From: Epinephelus fuscoguttatus
Taxonomy: Eukaryota > Chordata > Actinopteri > Perciformes > Serranidae
Assembly: GCF_011397635.1 (NCBI RefSeq)
Contig: NC_064760.1
Coordinates: 27,564,856 to 27,628,855 of the forward strand
Direction: 5' to 3'
DNA: 64,000 nucleotides
Translations under genes and position numbers: made by a program
Shown: piece by piece, positions 25,310-64,000 of the stretch
Layout: each line of letters opens with the position of its first letter
Numbering within the stretch: the first letter of the stretch is position 1
The notes under the pieces: generated by a model
The model's database searches: none
What the model was told of the DNA's origin: nothing
What the model saw: only the letters and a program-made list of their open reading frames with translations

Positions 25310-25679
25310 CCTGAGTGCGAGATTGTGGGGTTTTCTGTTAATTATGTGCTAAAGCCAGATAGCGTTTCTTGACCAAGCGACCTAGATTAACTTGACGAAG
25401 AAGACAACGTGCTCCTCCTTTAGCTTCGACTGCTGTTTGGAAATCAAACTCTCCGAGTGACGCAGCTGCCGCATACACACCGATACACAGGTCCACACTC
25501 ACAAACCTTTCAATACTCAACCGAGTCGTGTTAAAAATCAAACCAGCAGCTGGTATTTCGTCAAAACTGTAACGCAGTGTCAAGTAAAGCAGCTTGTATG
25601 CTAGCTTTGACAGCGCTGGTGAAGACCGGATGTGACGTATTTCCGGCGTCTTAACTAACCGCCTTCCTCCTTTGGCAAC
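25310..25679. promoter_or_regulatory. Bidirectional uprt/abcb7 promoter
   Basis: Only 370 bases separate the two divergent start codons. Near the abcb7 end there are an ETS-type site accggat (25625-25631), a CRE-like tgacgta (25633-25639), a second inverted ETS-type site ttccgg (25641-25646), and a YY1-like acATGGCG that overlaps the abcb7 start codon. This combination is typical of housekeeping and mitochondrial gene promoters (NRF-2/GABP, CREB and YY1 classes). No TATA box is visible. Sites are by motif only. Confidence 0.7.
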
Positions 25680-55138
<29,459 letters not shown>

Positions 55139-56420
55139 TCGAAGCTGCCACCTCCATGTCTCTTCATCCCTCACAGATGGCCTACACTGGAATCCCTGGT
55201 CTGTGTAGTATTTGGGAGGGAGCGGAGAAGGGGTACATCCCTACTACCCACTCAAGCCAAGCTCCCCACCCATGTGACTATCCCTCCTCCTCCTCCTCAT
55301 GTGAATAAAGGCCACTGCTCGCCAAAGTGAAGGAGGAGGAGCAGAACAGGGAGCAAGTGTGTTTAGCACTGGCTGTTGTCCAGAGATGGAGCTTCTATGC
55401 CAGTTGTCTCAGCTGAAGCCAAGCATAAGAGACCTTGTATATCACATACGTGTGTGTAAGACATCTGTTAGTCAACATGGTTGCCCCCCCCCTCCTCCTC
55501 ATTTTTGACATCAGGTTTATTGACATCCTCCATTGCACTGGAAACAGATGAGAGTACACATAATGACTTACATATGCCTTGATGTTGACACAAAATTTGA
55601 TTTAAATTTTTTTTTAATTATTTTCAGAATAAACTTAACCTACAGTTTGCTTTTTATATTAAGGATGCGCACATCTATTACAATATAGTGAGTTACAAAG
55701 AATGATTTGCAGTATGTGGTTTGAATAACACTGATTCATTTAGCAGATGCTTAAATTGGATTCAGTCATAATGCACATTGCCCATGACATTTTTAATGCA
55801 TGTTCTAAAAATATCATATTTGGCAGATAATCAAGTCTTCTCGATTTGATTCACTGCGTAATATGGATGTTTGGACTCATGAACATGCAAAATAGCTCCC
55901 CAGTGAATTAGCAGTATGTCACAGTCACATTCATGTAAATATAACGCTCTGAGAATGACAAGAAGTAACTCTAATAAATCATGAATGCTTTTCACCACAT
56001 TTGGAGCCACATTAAGAGACAACAACTTGAAAGTCTCCTCTGGGAACATTTCACAGTCATATCATTTAGCCTTGGTTGACGGGCCTCTTCTGTTAAAAAG
56101 TTATGGAGTTTTAACAGTGCTTAGACAGCTTTTTGGATTGTATGATCCTACTACAGAGACTTCTTCCTGAAGGTTACATGTAAATGTTATTATTTAAAAA
56201 CTGACAGTACATGTATGTCCTCATTTTCTGAGGGCTGTTTTGGCTGTGATATGCACATTTTGTTAAGAACTTTGGTATGTTATTGTATCTATAAATGAAC
56301 AGATTATTAATCTTGTACGATACACACAATGTAAAGCCTTTGTCACAGTATTCTGGACTACATGTTGACTGTGTAAGTACGCTGCAGACAGATTAATAAA
56401 TGGCTTTATCTAAATAACGA
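55139..56420 (+). other. abcb7: 3' UTR of abcb7
   Basis: Sequence after the TGA stop. Polyadenylation signals AATAAA occur at 55304-55309, 55628-55633 and 56395-56400. The last has a downstream T/G-rich stretch (tgcttttgttctg), so short and long 3' UTR forms are likely. No ORF with coding character. Confidence 0.6.
56395..56400 (+). terminator. abcb7: Distal polyadenylation signal of abcb7
   Basis: AATAAA followed about 30 bases later by a T/G-rich element. Two proximal AATAAA copies lie at 55304 and 55628. Confidence 0.5.
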
Positions 56421-56667
56421 GGTCTCCATGCTTTTGTTCTGAAGAGGGTTTGTTATATGGTTCACACATACTGTAAGAGAATAAAAACAGAACACGTATA
56501 GGTATCTGGAGTTGTGACTCCTTTAACTGGTTATCAGAAAACTGACGGGTCACGAGGTTAAAATTAAAGAAATGTCATTGTAAGGTGTCATATTATGCTA
56601 GTTTTCAGGTTACAACTAGTATTTTGGGTTTCTACTACAACGTGCTTACATGGTTTAACTCTAAAGC

Positions 56668-57244
56668 AAGGTTTATGCTTCTGATTACCTACGAAGCAGA
56701 GGGCTTTGTGGAGGCGTTGCGTCCCTCTGCAACCGATGCAGAGACGCAACCTGTGCCTCCAAAAAATTGTAACCACGCATCGAGGCAACGCAGACCCAAC
56801 ACAGACCGCAAGAACTATGATTGGTCCTTCAAACTACATCATTTCCGGCATTTCGCAAGGTTTCACTTCCTGCTGCAGTACCACAACACTGCCATTTTCA
56901 AAAGTCTCCATTGTGATTGGTTGGTTGAGCCATTAAATGAGCGTACAAACCATCGGCGCAGTCGCCTCTCTCTTCATCGTCGTCATAACATTTGGAATAA
57001 GAGCATTTGTTGTTCAACGTTGATCATTTCGAGCTTTCTCTCATGGTCGCCATCTTCACTGTGACTAGAGCAAAGCCGGAAGATAAACAAACAATGAATG
57101 AGCAACGACCATATAAAAGAAGCACTTTGGCGGGGAATTGCATAGCGACATAGACCAACAGGACGCAGAACTATGATAGGCACACAACAACTGCAGAGCA
57201 ACTGCATGCATGTTGCGTCGAATGTACGCAGAAGCATAAAGAAA
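56668..57244. mobile_element. TIR transposon with GC-richer core
   Basis: The left end ggtttatgcttctgattacc and the right end (inverse) gtttctttatgcttctgcgt are inverted repeats sharing tttatgcttctg. The interior repeats gcaac/gttgcgtc phrases in both orientations. A 159-codon open frame runs through it but shows no domain. Harbinger-like ends are suspected; no clear duplication. Confidence 0.5.
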
Positions 57245-58320
57245 CTCTTACTGTCTGCCTGAATATACTTGTATTCACCCTCTGTCCAAAATGCTCTGTT
57301 TTAGTGCCTGTCTCTTTAAGCCCTGCCCGAAAAAGCCCAGTCTGCTCTGATTGGTCAGTGTTTTCAGGTCTTCCACACCTGCACTATCAGTGCCTCTGTT
57401 CCATCATTGCAGCTAGGGAATAGTTACCCAGGAATGAGTTCTAAAACCCCAAAATCTCGGGACCGGGACAAGGGCACTCCCGGTTCCCTTGTCTTAAAAT
57501 CAGTAGGTTTTTTGAATGGGTTTTTTATTAGACGTGCGAAACAAGGTCTGTGGTTAACACAAGCTTGAGAGACTTTCACATTTTGTTCTACGACATAAAA
57601 TATGTCAGTAAATACCTCATTCATTCACTTTAAGGCTTTTATGTGTCTTAAAAAAGGCAGTTACTAATAGGTTGCTCAATGAGACTACAGAAGGTCATCA
57701 GGCCGACACGACTTTACAGCTTCACTGTGGGGGCGATGTTTAGACATGTGACCGTTGATGTGGTGCTTTTATAGCTGAATGTTGGCTTTTTACCTCTGGT
57801 GACTGCATTTAGGCTTCAAATATCGTGACAGTGGTGTTCACTTGTGAAGATTATCTTGTTGGACAAGACATGTAAGTATCATAGACAAAAAATAGACAAA
57901 ATCCAATGTAAGAATACCATAGGCTTTTTGACAAAGGAACCAGAGCGATGCTAACTCGGCCTACAGAAAAACGTTATCCCAGGCGCACTCTATGACTCTA
58001 ACAAAAAGCTTGGGTCCATGTTTACTTCCTGTCAACTGACATCATTCAAATACACTGCAAAATATTGCAACAGGAAACACAGAGGGGCCCATTTTAAATG
58101 TTAATGTTTCATGTTTGAAATGGTCTATGTAGTATAGTTGTGACATAGCTCACAGAAGTCCTGGCAGCTCATTAAAAGGCGCAGTTTCTGAATGCAAGCT
58201 GTGTGCATTTCTTTGTGGATTGAACATTTTCATACTTATACAGTAGCCTATTCATATACACCTGCTTTATATTTTAAAAAAAGGCATGGGAATCTGACTT
58301 TTTAAAATATGGGACCTATA
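57245..58320. other. Intergenic, nothing recognised
   Basis: AT-rich sequence downstream of abcb7 with no exon-like, RNA-like or transposon end signal that I can support. Confidence 0.5.
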
Positions 58321-58324
58321 AACG

Positions 58325-59110
58325 AATAGTTTGTTTTGGGAAATGCGCTTATTCACTGTCTAGCTAAGAGAAGTAGGGTTGCACAATAATAGGAAAATAT
58401 GTTAGGATAATGTTGAATATCACGATAATGATTTCTAATGATTCTTTTAATGATTAAATTGAACATTGAACTGTACACAAAAAAATCACATTGTAATGTA
58501 GAGATTTCTACTGATTCTTTGTTTCAACTACCTTAAAAATCTCCAAATGCATGCAATAGTAGATTAAAAGAAAAACCCTAATGAGAAGACTGATACCACT
58601 GTCATATCTGTCTAATCAATATGAAGCTACATCCAGCAGCTGGTTAGCTTAGCTTAGCATAAAGCTGGTGAAACAGCTAGTTTAGCTTTGTCCAAAGGTA
58701 ACAAAATCCACCTACCAGCACCTCTAAAGCTCACTAATGAGCATGCTGTATCTCATTTGTTTAATCTTTACAGAGACCATATAACATAACATACATATAT
58801 AATGGACTGTTTCGTGGCACTGAGCAGTTACCAGGCAACCAGCAGAGACTCCAGGAAGTTACTGGGCCTAGCCAAGAAATAGTCTGGCACATAACCCCTG
58901 TAAAACAGCAACACTGTGATTATGGACCAGACGAACAAGTGTTAATTAGTGAACTTTAGAGGTGTTGGTAGACGTATTTTGTTACCTTTGGACAGAGCCA
59001 TAGCTGTTTTCCTGTCTCCAGTCTTTATGCTAGGCTAAGCTAACTAGCTGCTGGCTTTTGCTTTATAATTACTATAAGGACAGGAGAGTGGAATCAATAC
59101 TGTTATCTGA
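58325..59110. mobile_element. Foldback-type fish repeat, interrupted by a hAT insertion
   Basis: It starts near gtttgttttgggaaatgcgc. A left block (ctggttagcttagcttagca then ggtaacaaaatccacctacc and cagcacctctaaagctcact) is mirrored on the right (agtgaactttagaggtgttg, ttttgttacctttgg, tgctaggctaagctaactag). This is a common fish repeat with inverted arms. It is split at 58374-58580 by a second element. Confidence 0.65.
58374..58580. mobile_element. Nested hAT MITE
   Basis: The ends tagggttgcac and aaaaaccctа share the inverted TAGGGTT terminus, and the element is flanked by aagagaag (58366-58373) and atgagaag (58581-58588), seven of eight identical. The host repeat sequence resumes directly after it. 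Confidence 0.7.
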
Positions 59111-62100
59111 CCATATGCCAGAAAGCAAATAAGTTCAATCAGGAAGACTTCCTTTATGATATCCATTCACAATTCTCTCTCTATCTCCCTCCCACCACGT
59201 CCACCACCACTATGGGTGTTCCCTGTCCGGTTAGCCAATCAAACTTTGCCACTATCGTCTTTAGCCATTTATGTTGCTGCTGCCAAACTTTTAATCTGCT
59301 CTCCTCTTTGCTCCTGTCAGCTGTCGTTTAAGGTGGATTTGTCACATCCTCTTCCACCCCATTCACCTACAGTCACCTGATCCAGAGCCCAGGATAAGCT
59401 CATCAAAAGCACACTCCTCTTCACGTTCAGATCCTCAGCACCCTCTTCATCTCATCTCATCACCACCACCAGCGTCTAGACTCCATAGAGGGGGATCCCT
59501 AATCTATTATGTCTTTACCACCCTCCTGGAATATATGACATCACATGGGGTCTAATCGCCAAAGACCTTTCACATTTCTCATACTTATGTGCACATGTCA
59601 AAAAAAATATTCCTTTCTCTCAGAACAAGTCTCTCCTGATTGTAATAGGCCTACCAGGTAATATTACCTTTTCAGGTTTCTAAAAATATTCAAATAAAAC
59701 TTTCTGAGATGGTAAAAATCACTTGAAATGCTTACAGCTCATAGAATTACATTTTAACTTTGGGCTGCAAAGGTGTTGTTTCTGTTTTTTAAGGGTGACA
59801 AGCCAAAGGTTGGGAAACACTGTGCTACACTATTGTGGGATTTTGTGGGCAATTTTGAATTTAGTGGATTTGTCGTGGACATACACATTAGCTATCTTCA
59901 TTTTCTTGTATTTAATTTACTAGATTTAGCAAAAACTCAGTTGAATCACGAGAAATTCTATTCATTTAATTTTATTTATTTTGACGTAAGACAGTTGACG
60001 TTGATGTTGTATTTTACGTTTAGAAATGACCTGGTTTTCAAATGCAGATAATTTTCAACGCGTTTTCAGTACATCAAAATTTGTATCCCTTGATTAATAA
60101 TCAGACTAAAATTTGGTGTAAATTGAGTGTAACCCCTGACAGCAGTCAAAGAAATGTAGATTTCATATTTAACAAATTATTGATCCTGAATACAAGCTGA
60201 TTAGAAGCTGAAGTGTATATGAACACAATCCCGACACTGTCCTTGTGTTCTTGTCTAGTGGGCAGAATAACAGTGGATCCCTCCCAAGAACTGCTGCAGC
60301 TCCCTGGATCCTCCTCTGGGACCAGATACATTAGACAACACTTTCTGTGAGGCCTTTCGGCAAGATTATAATTGAAACCGACAATAACAAAAACATTCAC
60401 ATAACGTGACAGACCAAGCCCTGCTGCGTCGCATAGTGAGGCCTCCGCCACCTCCAGGAAGAAGTCACACATTATAGATGAAAGTAGACTTTGATAGAGC
60501 CCCGCTTAAAAGGAAAGCAACTGGATGATTACTGGTTGGATGGGTCTCCTTTCATGCGTCAGATGTCCAGGCAGATGAGTTGATGTTAATGGCGTCCTTC
60601 TAATCTAACCTAGGAAGAGATTATGAGACTATTCATTAGCGATTCCCAACAATGTTCAGTTGCCCCTAACAGGTTATTCTCTAATTATTCGATGAACATA
60701 ATTCACTATGATCTGCTCAGGTTCTGTGAAAAAAACCTTGAATATTACACGGAGCATTTTTTTTCCCCCCGCTTTTTCTCTTCTTTGCTGAGGCAAAGCT
60801 TTGTGTGTGTTTCACACGGTCAAGGACAGAACACTCAGAAGTACTGAAGTTACTGAGCAATTCGAGATGGACGTACACATGGAGGGTGTTTGCTTTCTGG
60901 CTATTTATGTTTAAAAACTGAGCCACAAAATCTGTTGTGCAATGACCCTTAATTGTTCTGTATGGTGTGCATGTGATTAGTGCTGTTGTGAGCTGTTTGT
61001 CTGCATGTCCTCAGGAGGTAATGAAGAAGCCATCTCCCTGTTTACCATGCAGCATTCTGTAGGCGCAAAGGAAGACAGCCACACAAAGGCCTTTAATAAC
61101 GTCCTTAATATGGACCGCAGCAGGAGATTCAGCCTCTAATGCAAACCACGACCTTCTACTGAAGGAGAGATTTTCAAAGCACATGCTGCTGATGTGCAGA
61201 TGGGATGATATCTCCTTTTCAAACGTACTATTTCTGTCCATGCATGGCTGTATCACATTATCCTGCATGGTGCTTCAGTGATGGGTTTAATATGTAGTTT
61301 CTCTTAAAAAAGAGCTGCATGCCCATGCCTATGAAAGCTGTTCAGAGTGTACAGGTGATAAGGGAGGTTCAGCCACACACGTCAAATCCTCACTGACCCT
61401 TCCGTGGCCTGTTGCTGAAGTCCGCCGTGCTTTTTTTTTTCATCATGATAACAGGCAGAGCAGGCTGAGACTCAGGGCTGTCCCTCTGCAGCAGACAGTC
61501 AGCTCACTCCCATCCCACTACAATGGAACTAGTATGTGGCCAAGGGCGTCTACGCCTTGATAAATATGCATCGATGCCTCAGAGAAGATGTAGTTATTTC
61601 CACCGTTTTGTGTGGGAGTGTAAATTTATGTGCGTAATCCCTGTGTAACTATATCAATGCTCCTGGTCAAAATGAGAATGAATATTCACACATGTGTGCA
61701 CTGGCGCACACACGGCTGATCCTTTTAAAGTCAATAAACACAGATATAGTGGTATTACCATCTCTGCACGTATGCAGCATGCTGCTGCTGATGCAACCTC
61801 TGAGCAGAGTCTGGATGAGCCAGACCACACATTTGTAATATGTATGCTTGCTGCAGATAAAAAAACAAAGAAAACTTATGAATCTCTTATGAATTTAAAT
61901 GTGTTTTACACTCATAGTGAAAGAGGTCTTCTTGCTTTTTGGAGCAATAAAAACTGCTGAATCTTTTCAACTTCTGATCATGCAAGGTTAAATGCGTACT
62001 CTTTCTGAAGGTAACCATACAGTCACTTTTCAGAAATTGTGACTCAAGTGCTTTCGGAGATGTTATGAACTCTGTCCCTTGATAATTTATTTTTTATAAA

Positions 62101-62632
62101 ACATTTGGTATTTTGTGTATTACTCTACTGGCAGGATTTGAAGAGATGGATACTGAAACCTGTTGGACTCTAAGTTAGAAAAAAGAGGAAATCCACCCTA
62201 GAAAAATCCTGGAGTTCAATCATCCACTGACATTGGACAGCAAAATCATAATCTCCTTGACTGTTGTGGAAATCAGGACAAGACCTCATCTGGTGGTAGA
62301 TGTCACAGGTGAACTGACAGTGTGCTAGTGACTGAATCTGTGGACATTTTTAAATGTGACTCTGCTAGCTGTGAGTCAGAAACTGTCCCCATGTCCCAGT
62401 AAAAATGACTGTGGCTGCTGTCAAAGAGTCCCACAGGAGTTGTTCCATTATTCACTGTCTACGGAGCAGCTCTGGGGACTGTGCCTGGGTGACATCATCA
62501 TCATTACTGTCTGTCTAAAGAATCAATCAAATTTATATTGAGTATTACGGAAATAAGTTTTGCTTTAGGAGAGATTTTTCTATTCATGGGTTTCATTTAA
62601 AATCTCTAAAAGAAAGGTCATGTGTAGAACTG
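59111..62632. other. Intergenic, nothing recognised
   Basis: Scattered short ORFs without splice or domain support. There are pyrimidine-rich patches at 59170-59220 and CT/CA-rich sequence at 59340-59480 that may be old repeats. No RNA gene seen. Confidence 0.45.
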
Positions 62633-62714
62633 TTTTTGACTTGAAAATGTATGTCCTCGAACATACTTTTAAAAGGTAAGGTGTGTTCGAGGACATACAT
62701 TTTCAAGTCAAAAA
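62633..62714. repeat. 34-bp inverted repeat with 14-nt loop
   Basis: The left arm is 62633-62666 and the right arm 62681-62714; they pair at 33 of 34 positions (core atgtatgtcctcgaaca and its inverse). The spacer is ttttaaaaggtaag. The flanks do not pair. As RNA it would be a single strong hairpin of microRNA-precursor size, but nothing else shows that it is transcribed. Confidence 0.9.
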
Positions 62715-63301
62715 TCCAAGACCTGTTCTTCTGAATTTGTTGAGGAGGAAACAGTAAATCTGTATCAAATGCCTGAGGGGCCCCGGTGAGGAGGATACAC
62801 AACCTACACGTTTGTTCTGGTCGTGCCCTGTCATTTAAGACTTTTAGACGGATTCACATGAATCACTGTGAACCTGCGTGTACATTTCAAGACCGCCTTT
62901 TGGATCAAGCTCACCACATCTGACAAACAGAGCTGACAAATCAGACCAAACGGTCCCTTCTTACACTGTTTGGTCAGGCACGGTGATGCTAATACAAAGA
63001 CGGATGCACGCAGGTTACAACTGTCATAATCTTATTGGAGATTTCACACCGACTGTCAGACCTGGTGAGCGTCAAAGCCTGAGCATTTACATTCCACTCT
63101 CAGCTCCTTGCAGCCTTTAATTTTACATGAGCTTGAATGCCAGACTCACCTCCTGTAGATTCATTTAAACTTTCAACTGTGTTACAGAGAATCTGCCCAT
63201 TTTTCACATTCAATTCAGATTACCTTTTCAGCTGCTCGGCCTGGAAAACCTCACTTTATTTTACAGTGTTAAACATTTCTGTCAGAGTATGCTCCTGCCA
63301 T

Positions 63302-63302
<1 letters not shown>

Positions 63303-63358
<56 letters not shown>
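63303..63358. repeat. (CTAT)n microsatellite
   Basis: Fourteen uninterrupted tetranucleotide units. Confidence 0.95.
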
Positions 63359-63822
63359 TATCGCATTCTCGTGATATCTCACAATATCTCAAGAACGCCT
63401 TGAGGGAATTTCTTCAAATTTGGCACAAACGTCCACATGGACTGAAGGATGAACTGGATTTTGGTGGTCAAAGGTTGCTATCACTGTGACCTCACAAACA
63501 TGTTTTTGGCTATAAACAAGATTTCATAGACTAATTATGACCAAATTTCACACAAATGTCTCATAGGATAAAATAATGAAGTGATGACGTTTTATATCCG
63601 AAAGATCAACTTCACTGTGACATCAGTATGTTCTCAAAAACATTTTTCTGGCCATGATGAAATGCCATAACTCAGGAACAGAAGGGGAAACGACATGACT
63701 GACACTAATCTTGGTTGTCCACCTTAAAACTGTGCTGATCGTACAGATCTTCTGTGCAGCCAAGTTGAAGATCTGTGTGAAGCATCCACATTTTACATCC
63801 ACAGACATGGTTTGCAGCACTA
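63359..63822. repeat. Possible interspersed repeat after the CTAT tract
   Basis: The phrases acaatatctcaagaacgcct, gagggaatttcttcaaattt, ggcacaaacgtccac and gactgaaggatgaactg, later ccataactcaggaac and tgaagatctgtgtgaagcat, are a string I recognise as widespread in fish genomes, often starting at a tetranucleotide tract. Family not named with confidence. Confidence 0.45.
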
Positions 63823-63871
63823 ACTACTACTACTACTGCTACTACTACTACTACTGCTACTACTACTACTT
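63823..63871. repeat. (ACT)n microsatellite
   Basis: Trinucleotide repeat of about 16 units with two GCT interruptions. Confidence 0.9.
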
Positions 63872-64000
63872 CATTTGCAAATTCAAACATAAAATTTCAG
63901 AAAACTTGCAACACAAAAGATAATTATCATACATTAAGAAATCAACTGAGGAAGTTTTATGGTGATATCTATCAGTTAAAATGTTAACCCTAATCACCAA

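Noticed and set aside
56585-57064. 159-codon open frame after abcb7
   Set aside because: It crosses the end of a TIR transposon, has no domain or splice context, and its composition reflects the element's repeated GCAAC phrases.
63303-63871. CRISPR-like periodic repeats
   Set aside because: They are simple CTAT and ACT microsatellites with no spacers, in a vertebrate genome.

Overview
This window is nuclear DNA from a vertebrate, almost certainly a teleost fish, probably a percomorph (species not determinable). The evidence is three intron-rich genes with vertebrate-type GT/AG exons, their order, and a dense load of fish-type non-autonomous DNA transposons (hAT, PIF/Harbinger and TTAA-flanked foldback elements) plus LINE relics. 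There is no sign of bacterial, viral or plasmid sequence.

Layout: 1-4110 is upstream intergenic DNA with one foldback element. zdhhc15 (palmitoyltransferase; + strand, 11 coding exons, 4111-10943, 336 codons) is followed by a 3' UTR of about 2.4 kb. uprt (uracil phosphoribosyltransferase homolog; - strand, 7 coding exons, 25309 down to 13864, 257 codons) converges tail-to-tail on zdhhc15. abcb7 (mitochondrial ABC half-transporter; + strand, 16 coding exons, 25680-55138, 746 codons) starts head-to-head with uprt, with 370 bp between the two start codons. Its 3' UTR runs to about 56.4 kb. From there to 64 kb I see only repeats and unannotatable DNA.

The order and relative orientation zdhhc15 > < uprt / abcb7 > matches human Xq13.3 (ZDHHC15-UPRT-ABCB7), so this is a conserved vertebrate microsyntenic block. 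The three genes do not form a known pathway: one S-acylates proteins in endomembranes, one is a nucleotide-salvage-fold protein whose PRPP loop is degenerate, and one exports a sulfur/glutathione-linked compound from mitochondria for cytosolic Fe-S assembly.

I found no convincing new multi-gene system. The most unusual items are a decayed FOXL2-like forkhead fragment spliced into a LINE relic inside abcb7 intron 4, a 34-bp near-perfect inverted repeat at 62.6 kb, nested and foldback transposons, a 33-nt exon that carries the whole DHHC motif, and the compact uprt/abcb7 bidirectional promoter. Exon boundaries were read by eye from splice sites, reading-frame phase and remembered family similarity; no alignment or expression data were available.
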